This document shows, in pieces, positions 14,610-22,228 of a DNA stretch of 25,384 bases. Position numbers and translations under genes: made by a program. Every line of letters starts with the position of its first letter. Position 1 is the first letter of the stretch. The notes below the pieces were generated by a model. The model worked only from the letters and a program-made list of their open reading frames with translations, ran no database searches and had not been told where the DNA came from. The stretch comes from an uncultured Selenomonadales bacterium (lineage in GTDB: Bacteria > Bacillota > Negativicutes > Selenomonadales > Selenomonadaceae): the NCBI GenBank assembly GCA_937910665.1, contig CALEPR010000063.1, positions 1-25,384 on the forward strand. Reading direction: 5' to 3'.

Positions 14610-15284
14610 ATGGCAACAGTAATTGCACCATCAATTTTATCGGCAGATTTTGGACATCTGGCAGAGGAAATAAAGAAAGTCGCAGATGCGGGAGCAGAAT
14701 ATCTTCATCTTGACATCATGGACGGAACTTTTGTGCCGGAAATTACAATCGGTGCGCCTGTAGTAAAAAGTTTGCGCAAAGTTTCTGACATTATTTTTGA
14801 TGTTCACTTAATGGTTGAACATCCTGAAACACATATAAAAAGTTTTGCCGAAGCAGGAGCAGATATTATTACTTTTCATGCAGAAACTGCAAAACATTCG
14901 CACAGGTTAATTCAGCAAATTCATGAACTTGGTTGCAGGGCAGGCGTTGCGATAAATCCCGGAACTTCTTTGTCAATGATTGAGGAACTTGTTGAAGATG
15001 CGGAAATGATTTTGATAATGACCGTTAATCCCGGTTATGGAGGACAAAAGTTTATCGACTCCATGCTCGGCAAAATTCACATGCTTTATCACATGATTCA
15101 AGAAATGGAAACTGAGTGCGATATACAAGTCGATGGCGGAATCAATCCGAAAACTTCAGTTGATGTTCGCGAGGCGGGGGCAAATATTTTGGTTGCAGGT
15201 TCGGCAATTTTTGGCGCGGAAAATATTGCAACTGCAATCAAGGACATTCGCGGTCAAGAAATTCATCATCACCATCACGATTAA
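14610..15284 (+). CDS. rpe: Ribulose-phosphate 3-epimerase with natural poly-histidine tail
   Basis: Rpe interconverts ribulose 5-phosphate and xylulose 5-phosphate in the pentose phosphate pathway. The 224-residue TIM barrel has APSILSADFG near the start, HLDIMDGTFVPEITIGAPVV (metal-binding His and Asp, catalytic Asp), FDVHLMVEHPE, ITFHAE, NPGTS, MTVNPGYGGQKFI and QVDGGINPKT (second catalytic Asp), then LVAGSAIFG. All active-site motifs are intact. The start is ATG 14610 with GAAGGGAG upstream. The C-terminus ends EIHHHHHD, five consecutive histidines, which is natural here but resembles an affinity tag. The DUF1850 gene follows after 25 bp and is probably cotranscribed. Confidence 0.96.
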   Translation: MATVIAPSILSADFGHLAEEIKKVADAGAEYLHLDIMDGTFVPEITIGAPVVKSLRKVSDIIFDVHLMVEHPETHIKSFAEAGADIITFHAETAKHSHRLIQQIHELGCRAGVAINPGTSLSMIEELVEDAEMILIMTVNPGYGGQKFIDSMLGKIHMLYHMIQEMETECDIQVDGGINPKTSVDVREAGANILVAGSAIFGAENIATAIKDIRGQEIHHHHHD

Positions 15285-15309
15285 AATTTTTGTTTAAGGA
15301 GGATTTTGG

Positions 15310-15765
15310 GTGAAGAAAATTTTTTGTGCGTTGCTTATGTCGGCAATTTTACTTTTTGTCACGATAAATTTTTCTGCAAAAAAAATTTTTGTCGCGGCGG
15401 AAGTCGAAGGAAGTTTGAAAACTATCGCAGTCGTTGATGCGAAAAAAAATTTGCCGCTGACGATAAAATTTATTCACTCGGTGCAAAAAACTCCTGTGAT
15501 TGAGGAATTAAAATTTGACGGCGAAAATTTTATTTTGCTCAGGACAATTTATAAATCTCATGGAGTTGGTCTGCCTTTCTTGGAAAGCGACGGAAATTTT
15601 CGCGAGGAGGACGGAAAATTTATCATGGACGATATGAATCGCAAAATTAAAAATCTTGAGCTTCGGACTGGCAAAGGTACAGAACTTTGTATCGAGTTGG
15701 ACGGAAAACTTTTTGAACTTTATAAAAAATTTCCCGCCGGCACTAAAATAGTTGTTAGTGCTTAG
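15310..15765 (+). CDS. DUF1850 family exported or membrane-anchored protein
   Basis: A 151-residue protein with an N-terminal hydrophobic segment (IFCALLMSAILLFVTINF) acting as signal or anchor. The remainder matches the DUF1850 pattern: IKFIHSVQKTPVIEELKFDG, then LLRTIYKSHGVGLPF and a small beta-rich end. DUF1850 proteins usually sit beside TRAP-type (TAXI) transporter genes; none is here. The start is GTG 15310, with GGAGGA upstream. It overlaps the convergent COG2509-type gene by 11 bp and no terminator separates them, so antisense transcription between the two 3' ends is likely. Confidence 0.8.
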   Translation: MKKIFCALLMSAILLFVTINFSAKKIFVAAEVEGSLKTIAVVDAKKNLPLTIKFIHSVQKTPVIEELKFDGENFILLRTIYKSHGVGLPFLESDGNFREEDGKFIMDDMNRKIKNLELRTGKGTELCIELDGKLFELYKKFPAGTKIVVSA

Positions 15766-17386
15766 AAAAAAAGTCGATAAAAATTTTTGCAGATTTAATT
15801 CCGTCCACCGCCGAAGAAATAATTCCTCCTGCGTAACCTGCGCCCTCACCGATTGGAAAAAGATTTTCGCAACTTAAGGATCGCCGAGAAATTTTGTCGC
15901 GCACAATTCTGCAAGGCGCACTTGTCCTAGTTTCAATTCCTGTCATCACGACATCAGGCACTGAAAAATTTTTTATCTTGCCGTTCCAAAAAATCAGCGC
16001 ATCTTTCAAAGTTTCAGAAACTTCGACAGGCAGACATTCAGCCAAGTTTGAAATTTTAAATCCGCGAGGATAAGTCGGCGCAGTCAAAAAATTTTTCGAC
16101 ACCGCTCGACTTTCCAAAAAATCTCCGACAGTTTGAACAGGCGCAGAAAAATTTTTCCCGCCGAGTTCAAAAGCCAACTTTTCAAAATGTCTCTGGAATC
16201 TCATTCCGCTCAAAGCATCGCCGCCAAATTTTTTTTCAAAATCTGTCGGACTGACTGTAACTAAAATTGCGCTGTTCGCAATTCCGGAATCCCGCGCAAA
16301 ATTACTCATGCCGTTCGTGACAACTTGAAAATTTTCAGAAGTAGCCGCGACGACTTGACCGCCGGGACACATGCAAAAACTGTATGCGCCGCGCCCGCGA
16401 TTTAAATCTTTGTACGTCAAAAAATAATCTGCTGCAGGAAGTTTTGGATTTAAAAAATCTTCGCCGTACTGAGCGCGATTTATAAATTCCTGCGGATGTT
16501 CAATCCTCACTCCGATGGCAAACGCTTTGCTTTCCAGAAAAATTTTTTTGTCGCTCAAAAGTTCGTAAGTATCTCGCGCAGAATGTCCAATTCCTAAAAA
16601 AACTGCGTCGGCAGAAAAATTTTCCTCGCCGTTCACAATCACTGCAGAAATTTTTTTGTCGGAATCAAATTCAAAATCTGTTACCTGCGAATTGAAAAAA
16701 ATCTTTCCACCGAGTTCCAAAATTTTTTTGCGAATATTTTTCACGACTTCGCGAAGTTTGTCGGTTCCAATGTGCGGCTTTTGCAGATACAAAATTTCTT
16801 TCGGTGCGCCAGCCTCGACAAAAATTTCCAGAACAGAATTAACTAAGCTGTCATTTGTTCGCGCAGTCAATTTTCCGTCCGAAAAAGTTCCTGCGCCGCC
16901 CTCGCCGAATTGGACATTTGAATTTTGATTCAGTTCGCCGCCACAAAAAAATTTTTCTACAGTTTTGGTTCGCGAATCGACATCTTCGCCGCGCTCAAAA
17001 ATTATCGGCTGAAATCCCGCGCTTGCCAAAGTCAACGCCGCAAACATTCCGGCAGGACCAAAACCAATTACTATAGGAGCTGTTGAATTAGGAATGAGGA
17101 GTGAGGAATGAGAAATTTTTTTACTTTCCACTTTTCCACCTTTCCAACTTTCCAACTTTTCTATATTTTTGTCATGTGGAAGATTTATTTTGCTTTCAAC
17201 TTCGACTTCGACAATATAGTTAAATTTAATTCCCGCGCCTTTGTAGCGTCTTGCATCGACAGCCTTGCGAATAATTTTAACGCCACGAATTTTTTTTGCG
17301 GAAATTTTCAGCCGCTCGGCGATAAGTTCTTCAAGACTCCGATCGTCGTCAAGATTCGCGGAAAGATTTGTAATTTTGATTGTCAT
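15755..17386 (-). CDS. FAD-dependent dehydrogenase of the COG2509 type
   Basis: A 543-residue protein. An N-terminal small domain (about 1-75, ERLKISAKKIRGVKIIRKAV then RRYKGAGIKFNYIVEVEV) precedes the FAD fold with VIGFGPAGMFAALTLASAG (GxGPAG at 108-113), GGELNQNSNVQFGEGGAGTF, SDGKLTARTND, IGVRIEHPQEFINRAQYG, YSFCMCPGGQVVAA and a C-terminal IGEGAGYAGGIISSAVDGI. This matches uncharacterised NAD(FAD)-utilising dehydrogenases widespread in anaerobic Firmicutes; the substrate is unknown. Residues about 77-101 are encoded by two adjacent tandem repeats, just before the FAD motif, in a variable linker. The start is ATG 17386, because upstream in-frame codons read as noncoding and overlap hemW; the ribosome site is weak. 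Confidence 0.88.
   Translation of the reverse strand: MTIKITNLSANLDDDRSLEELIAERLKISAKKIRGVKIIRKAVDARRYKGAGIKFNYIVEVEVESKINLPHDKNIEKLESWKGGKVESKKISHSSLLIPNSTAPIVIGFGPAGMFAALTLASAGFQPIIFERGEDVDSRTKTVEKFFCGGELNQNSNVQFGEGGAGTFSDGKLTARTNDSLVNSVLEIFVEAGAPKEILYLQKPHIGTDKLREVVKNIRKKILELGGKIFFNSQVTDFEFDSDKKISAVIVNGEENFSADAVFLGIGHSARDTYELLSDKKIFLESKAFAIGVRIEHPQEFINRAQYGEDFLNPKLPAADYFLTYKDLNRGRGAYSFCMCPGGQVVAATSENFQVVTNGMSNFARDSGIANSAILVTVSPTDFEKKFGGDALSGMRFQRHFEKLAFELGGKNFSAPVQTVGDFLESRAVSKNFLTAPTYPRGFKISNLAECLPVEVSETLKDALIFWNGKIKNFSVPDVVMTGIETRTSAPCRIVRDKISRRSLSCENLFPIGEGAGYAGGIISSAVDGIKSAKIFIDFFSKH
17085..17112 (+). repeat. Degenerate 7-bp tandem repeat in the COG2509-type gene
   Basis: Four heptads on the plus strand: GAATTAG, GAATGAG, GAGTGAG, GAATGAG. 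The family is the same as at 9187-9214. Because the gene is on the minus strand, the repeat is translated from the opposite strand here, giving SHSSLLIPNS instead of RNEELGIRND. Confidence 0.8.
17123..17162 (+). repeat. Degenerate 8-bp tandem repeat next to the heptads
   Basis: Five octads: ACTTTCCA, CTTTTCCA, CCTTTCCA, ACTTTCCA, ACTTTTCT. Separated from the heptad block by about 10 bp (AAATTTTTTT). Translated on the minus strand as a stretch around KLESWKGGKVESKK. Confidence 0.78.
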
Positions 17387-17464
17387 AAAAATTTTTTCAC
17401 TGCCTTTGAAAATTTTTTTGTTTGATTCTTTTCGAAAAAAATTTTCCCTGCAAAACAAATTTAA

Positions 17465-17473
17465 TGCTATAAT
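17465..17473 (+). promoter_or_regulatory. Extended -10 promoter directly upstream of hemW
   Basis: TGC-TATAAT, an extended -10 with a perfect hexamer. No good -35 is present, as is tolerated with extended -10 boxes. Transcription would start about 7 bp downstream, at or within a base of the hemW ATG (17480). Confidence 0.7.
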
Positions 17474-17479
17474 ATCGCC

Positions 17480-18598
17480 ATGAAAGAAAAATCGATTTAC
17501 GTTCACGTTCCATTTTGTGCGAGGAAGTGTAATTATTGCGCCTTCAATTCAAAAGTCGGCGACGCGAAAGAAATTTCAGATTATGCGGACGCTTTGACTC
17601 GGGAAATTTTTTTATCAGGGGAAGGCGAAAAAATTTCTACAATTTATTTTGGTGGAGGAACTCCCTCGATTTTGAAACTTGAACAGCTTGAAAAAATTTT
17701 TGCCGCACTGAAAAAAATTTTTTCTTTCGACTCCGCGACTGAAATTACAATCGAAATAAATCCCGGGACTGCGACGGAAAATTTTCTTCGCGGCTTAAAG
17801 GAAATTGGTTTTAACAGACTTAGCATCGGCGTTCAAAGTTTTAACGACAAACTTTTGAAAATTCTCGGCAGGATTCACGACTCGAAAACCGCGCTTGAAA
17901 CTGTGGCGACGGCGAAAAATTTTTTCAACAACATCAGCATCGATTTAATGTATGCTTTGCCGAATCAAACTTTAAAAAATCTGCGCGACGATTTAAAAAT
18001 TATTTCTGAACTCGACATTCGGCATATTTCGATTTATGGACTTGAGATTGAGGAAGGAACAAAATTTTTTGCTGAAAAAAATTTTTTAAATTTGCCTTCG
18101 GAAGAAATTTGTAGCGAAATGTATGACCTTATTACTGAAAAAATTCCCGCGCTCGGTTTTGAAAGATATGAGGTCAGCAATTTCGCAAAAAAAAATTTTG
18201 AAAGTCGTCACAATATCGGTTATTGGATTGGCAGAGAATATTTTGGTTTCGGCGCAGGAGCTCACAGTTACAAAAAAAATCTCCGCACTTCAAATATTTC
18301 CGACGTTGGAAGTTATGTAAAAAAAATTCGCGCCGGAGAAAATTTTTCCGAAGTCGAAGAAATTGTTACTGCCAAAGCCGCGATGGAAGAATTTTGTTTT
18401 CTCGGTCTGAGAATGACGGCAGGCATCAGCGCAAAAAATTTTTCGGACAAGTTCGGGAAAAATATTTTTGACGTTTACGGAAAAGTTTTGGAAAAATATT
18501 TTAAACTTAATTTGTTGAAACTTGACGGCGACAAAATTTTTTTCACGCCACACGGTTTTAAAGTCAGCAATATTGTCTTGGCAGATTTCTTGTTATAA
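17480..18598 (+). CDS. hemW: Radical SAM heme chaperone HemW (coproporphyrinogen oxidase-like)
   Basis: The 372-residue protein starts MKEKSIYVHVPFC and carries the radical SAM cluster motif C-x3-C-x2-C (C13, C17, C20, followed by AFNS), TIYFGGGTPSIL, EINPGT, NRLSIGVQSFND, SIDLMYALPNQT, YGLEIEEGT, RYEVSNFAKKNFESRHN, YFGFGAGAHSY and a C-terminal HemN-type domain (EEFCFLGLRMTAGIS). HemW binds heme and is thought to deliver it to target proteins; the family is often misnamed as oxygen-independent coproporphyrinogen III oxidase. Length is normal. No Shine-Dalgarno sequence precedes the ATG and the -10 box ends six bases before it, so the mRNA may be leaderless. Its stop codon overlaps the -10 box of the next gene. 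Confidence 0.93.
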   Translation: MKEKSIYVHVPFCARKCNYCAFNSKVGDAKEISDYADALTREIFLSGEGEKISTIYFGGGTPSILKLEQLEKIFAALKKIFSFDSATEITIEINPGTATENFLRGLKEIGFNRLSIGVQSFNDKLLKILGRIHDSKTALETVATAKNFFNNISIDLMYALPNQTLKNLRDDLKIISELDIRHISIYGLEIEEGTKFFAEKNFLNLPSEEICSEMYDLITEKIPALGFERYEVSNFAKKNFESRHNIGYWIGREYFGFGAGAHSYKKNLRTSNISDVGSYVKKIRAGENFSEVEEIVTAKAAMEEFCFLGLRMTAGISAKNFSDKFGKNIFDVYGKVLEKYFKLNLLKLDGDKIFFTPHGFKVSNIVLADFLL

Positions 18599-18599
18599 T
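18591..18599 (+). promoter_or_regulatory. Extended -10 promoter of the helicase operon, overlapping the hemW stop
   Basis: TGT-TATAAT, with the hemW TAA inside the hexamer. A weak -35-like TTGTCT lies at 18573-18578. The start would be near 18606, giving a very short leader with GAGGTGA and then GTG 18618. Confidence 0.6.
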
Positions 18600-18617
18600 T
18601 GCGAGGTGAAATTTTTA

Positions 18618-21413
18618 GTGAAAATTCAAGAACTGAACGCGAATGAAAAATTTTTGTTCGACTGTACGCCTTGCAAAACTTTTTATCCGGAGGAAATAAT
18701 TGCTCGTGTCGGACGGATTGAACTTTACGGCGCGGAAGAATTTTTGTTCAAAAGTCGCGAAAATAGTTTTGTCTTTAAAATTACCGATTCGAGATTGGAT
18801 TTCAAAGTAAAAAATTTTCTTCGCAAAAAATCTGTCGGCGTGGCGACTGTCAGCAATATTGCAAAGACAGCAACTGAAAAATTTTTTTGTCTGCGAATTA
18901 TTTTTTTCACTCAAGCAGTCAGGTTCAATTACCTGCCGATCAGGATCGAAGGAAAATTAAAATCTGAGTTGTCGAGTTTTGGCGGAAATTTCAGATCGCC
19001 GAAAAATATGCAGAAAATTTTTCAATTCGACGATGGCATAAATGAAAATTGTTTTGCCTTTTCCTGTATCCCGACTGAAAAAATTTTAATCTTGCAGTCG
19101 AAAGAACACAAACTTTTGGCGAGAGTCGAAGGAAAAAATTTTGAAAGTCGCGTCGTTGCGGATAAGATTTTTTCCGGCGAAAATGAAACTCAAGAATTTG
19201 GTTTGCAGATCGGTTACGGCGAAATTGAATTCAGTTCCATTAAGCCAAATTATTTGCCTTACCGCATAACAGAAATTTTATTTAACATTCCGAGCTACAT
19301 AAAAGTTTGGAATGAATACGCAGAACTTGAAGGAGATTTTTTGCTGAACCGCGCAAGGGCAGTCGGAACAATTTCCTACAATTCAAATTTAAAAACTTTT
19401 TCCGACAAAGTGGAGCTGACTTTAATTCGAGATGGAAGATTTGATCTTTCCTATGTTTCTGTTGGCGATTATTTGGAATTTAGAACTTCGCCGCCGCCAT
19501 ACATTGTCGATATAACTATGACTTGGAAAGAATATCAAAGAAGATTTCCTTCCGATTTGAAATCTGAATTGCGTTGTGAAATTGTAAAAAAAGATTATAA
19601 AAGTCTCACCATAAAATGCGACGAAGTTTTTCCAATGGTCGGCAAACTTTATTATTCGATCACAGGCGACGAAAAACAAATTGAGCGTCGAATTTCTGCG
19701 CGCAGAAGAATTGAAACAGGGACGAGCGCACTAACCAATCTTGGAATGATTTTGGGCAGCCGCTTGGAAAATTCTTCGCAGAGTACAGGAATTATTTTTC
19801 CTGCGCGACAAAAATTTTTTCCGCTCTCGCCACTTTTGCGCGAAAAAGTTTTTTCCAAAGAACCGACTTTCAATCAGATTCAAGCAATAGATATTGCAAT
19901 AAATACTCCCGATATCGCCGTGATTCAAGGACCGCCCGGAACAGGCAAGACAACTGTTATCGCCGCCATCTTGGAAAGACTGAACGAAATTTCCGACAAA
20001 AATAATTTGCAAGCCGGACAAGTTCTGGTAACAAGTCTACAGCACGACGCAGTGCAAAATGTCATCGACAGAATCAGTATAAATTCTTTGCCAACAATAA
20101 AATTTGGTCGTCGGACAGGAGAAAAAGAAATTTCTCCGGAAGAATCAATTTCAAAATGGCGCGGAAAACTTTTGCTTGACTTGAAAAATAAATTGGATAA
20201 GCAGCCGAAAAATATTTCTGAAGTCGGAAAAAATCTTTCAAACATTGTCAATGAATTTTATCTTGAGTTGAAAAATAATCCCGAGCAGACGGAGAAAATT
20301 ATTTCTGCATATAATTTTGCCTTCGCCGCCACTGCCCAGCAATCCGACAGAGTGGAAATTAAACGCGCAAAAAATCTTCTGCGTCCGAATGACGACAATT
20401 CCCATGCCGAGTACGATACAGTTATTGTCGACGAAGCTGCGCGAATTACTCCCGGCGATTTGATGATACCGATGTCGCAGGCATCGCGCAGAATAATTTT
20501 GGTTGGCGATCAAAGACAGTTGCCGCACATTTATGACGAAGAAATTTTTTCGTTCATGCGCGAGGACGAAAAAATTGAGGACGAAGGCGACATAAAAATC
20601 AGTATGTTTGAACAGCTTTGGTACAGGGCGAAGGAATTGGAAAAATTTGACGGCATAAAACGCTCCGTGACTTTAGATTCTCAGTTCAGGATGCACCCGA
20701 CGCTTGGAAAATTTATCAGCGAAAATTTTTATGACATTTACGGCGAAGGATTTGATTCTCCTCGCCCTGCTTCGGATTTTCGGCAAAAAATTTCTAACTC
20801 GCCGGCTTGTTGGGTTGATGTTCATGCCAAACATGGAAAAGATTTTCGAGCGTCAAATAAATCTCTTTATCGTCCTTACGAGGCATCTTACATAGTGAAA
20901 AAATTGCAGGAATATCTTTCCGATTCGGATAACGACAATTTAACTTTCGGCGTAATCAGTTTTTACCGCGCACAAGTTCAGGCAATCAAGCGCGAAATAA
21001 ATCTTTTGGACGACAAGACTGTTAAAAAATTTAGTGCGCGGGTAAAAATCGGAACTGTGGACGAATTTCAAGGAATGGAATTTGACGTTATGTTTTTGTC
21101 GGTCGTCAGAGCTTGCAGAAAATTTACCGAAGTCGATTTAGAAAAATTGGAAAATCCTCCGCCGAAAGATGACGAAGCGGCTTTTGCGGAATACAAAAAA
21201 TTTGTTAGAAATGTCGGAACAAAAATTTATGGATTTTTTAATGACAACAGACTTTGCGTGGCGTTGAGCAGACAGAGAAAAATTTTGATCGTTGTCGGAG
21301 AATCAGCGATGTTTAACGGCAAAATTTCCGCGCGGGTTGCAAAAGTTTGCGTTCCTGCCATGTATAATTTTCTGCAACTTTGTAAATCGGAAGGGAGTTT
21401 AATCAGTGTCTGA
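18618..21413 (+). CDS. UPF1-like superfamily 1 helicase with a large unrecognised N-terminal region
   Basis: A 931-residue protein. All SF1 motifs are in the C-terminal half: FNQIQAIDIA (Q-like), GPPGTGKT (438-445), VTSLQHDAVQNVIDR (Ia), IVDEAARI (DEAA from 605), VGDQRQLPH (629-637), LDSQFRMHP (IV), IGTVDEFQGMEFDVMFLSVVR (V, around 811-831) and RLCVALSRQRKIL (VI, about 880-890). This is the UPF1/DNA2-like SF1B arrangement (AAA_11/AAA_12). Residues 1 to about 430 look beta-rich and match nothing I recognise; they could bind nucleic acid or partners. The start is GTG 18618, because GAGGTGA (18604-18610) is a strong ribosome site; an earlier GTG at 18606 lies within that site. It overlaps the next gene by 8 bp. 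Function is unknown: DNA repair, RNA metabolism or defence are all possible. Confidence 0.88.
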   Translation: MKIQELNANEKFLFDCTPCKTFYPEEIIARVGRIELYGAEEFLFKSRENSFVFKITDSRLDFKVKNFLRKKSVGVATVSNIAKTATEKFFCLRIIFFTQAVRFNYLPIRIEGKLKSELSSFGGNFRSPKNMQKIFQFDDGINENCFAFSCIPTEKILILQSKEHKLLARVEGKNFESRVVADKIFSGENETQEFGLQIGYGEIEFSSIKPNYLPYRITEILFNIPSYIKVWNEYAELEGDFLLNRARAVGTISYNSNLKTFSDKVELTLIRDGRFDLSYVSVGDYLEFRTSPPPYIVDITMTWKEYQRRFPSDLKSELRCEIVKKDYKSLTIKCDEVFPMVGKLYYSITGDEKQIERRISARRRIETGTSALTNLGMILGSRLENSSQSTGIIFPARQKFFPLSPLLREKVFSKEPTFNQIQAIDIAINTPDIAVIQGPPGTGKTTVIAAILERLNEISDKNNLQAGQVLVTSLQHDAVQNVIDRISINSLPTIKFGRRTGEKEISPEESISKWRGKLLLDLKNKLDKQPKNISEVGKNLSNIVNEFYLELKNNPEQTEKIISAYNFAFAATAQQSDRVEIKRAKNLLRPNDDNSHAEYDTVIVDEAARITPGDLMIPMSQASRRIILVGDQRQLPHIYDEEIFSFMREDEKIEDEGDIKISMFEQLWYRAKELEKFDGIKRSVTLDSQFRMHPTLGKFISENFYDIYGEGFDSPRPASDFRQKISNSPACWVDVHAKHGKDFRASNKSLYRPYEASYIVKKLQEYLSDSDNDNLTFGVISFYRAQVQAIKREINLLDDKTVKKFSARVKIGTVDEFQGMEFDVMFLSVVRACRKFTEVDLEKLENPPPKDDEAAFAEYKKFVRNVGTKIYGFFNDNRLCVALSRQRKILIVVGESAMFNGKISARVAKVCVPAMYNFLQLCKSEGSLISV

Positions 21414-22224
21414 ATTTGTAAAAACTGTTTCGCGGTTTCGCAATAAATCTTACAGCGAAATTTTTCCGAACAAAACTTTTTCGTCGGAGGAAAATTATTT
21501 TTTGCAATTCAACGGATACACAGTTTATTTGCCGAAAATTTCGCCGCCGCCGAGAGCACTGAATATTTTTGAGATCAGCATTTTGAAACTTTTGGCAGTC
21601 GAGCCGTTTACTCCACAAGATTTATCTGAAAGACTTTGTTTGGAAGTTGACCTGATAAATTTTATTTGCGCCAGACTTTTTGAGATGAAATTTCTTGACA
21701 AATTTCGACAACTCACCGCCGCCGGAAAAAATTTTCTCGGACAAAAGACAGAACCTTTCGCGAACAAAAATATTTTGCCTTACTTAGTTTTGGTCACGCG
21801 AGACACCGGAGAAATTTTTCCGAAACTTTTTCCGCGCAGCACTTGGCAAATTTCAAAACTTCTTGGTGCCGCGATTATTCAAAATTATAATTCAGCTTCC
21901 GCGAAAGTAAAAAGAAAATGCATCTTTGTCGAGCAGAAGGCAAAAATTTCTTCCTCCATTTCGCAAAGAATTTTGCATGAGATTTTGGAAAATTTTAATG
22001 TCTCGCATGTAAACAAAATTTTTATCGAGCAGGACTTCAATATTCCTTCAAGTTATTCGGAGCCGATTTTTTTGCATATCAAGGCGATTTTGAAAAATTA
22101 CGAGGACGATTTTTTTCTTGTCAGCGACGGACAGGAAAGTAACGATGAACTTTTGCACAGTTATATTTGCCGTCAGCAAAAAGATATTTTAGCTAATTTG
22201 AAATGGCACGGTTTGAGGAGATGA
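21406..22224 (+). CDS. Unknown 272-residue protein with probable winged helix, helicase partner
   Basis: I do not recognise the family. Residues about 50-105 (ALNIFEISILKLLAVEPFTP through LINFICARLFEMKFLDK and LTAAGKNFL) read as a winged-helix domain. A second alpha/beta part from about residue 120 (LPYLVLVTRDTG, KRKCIFVEQKAKI, HVNKIFIEQDF, DDFFLVSDGQESND) has alternating beta strands and helices. The GTG start at 21406 lies inside the last codons of the helicase gene, with GAAGGGAG just upstream, so translation of the two is probably coupled. The coiled-coil gene begins 4 bp after its stop. It could be an adaptor that loads or targets the helicase; that is inference from context only. Confidence 0.8.
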   Translation: MSEFVKTVSRFRNKSYSEIFPNKTFSSEENYFLQFNGYTVYLPKISPPPRALNIFEISILKLLAVEPFTPQDLSERLCLEVDLINFICARLFEMKFLDKFRQLTAAGKNFLGQKTEPFANKNILPYLVLVTRDTGEIFPKLFPRSTWQISKLLGAAIIQNYNSASAKVKRKCIFVEQKAKISSSISQRILHEILENFNVSHVNKIFIEQDFNIPSSYSEPIFLHIKAILKNYEDDFFLVSDGQESNDELLHSYICRQQKDILANLKWHGLRR

Positions 22225-22228
22225 TAAA

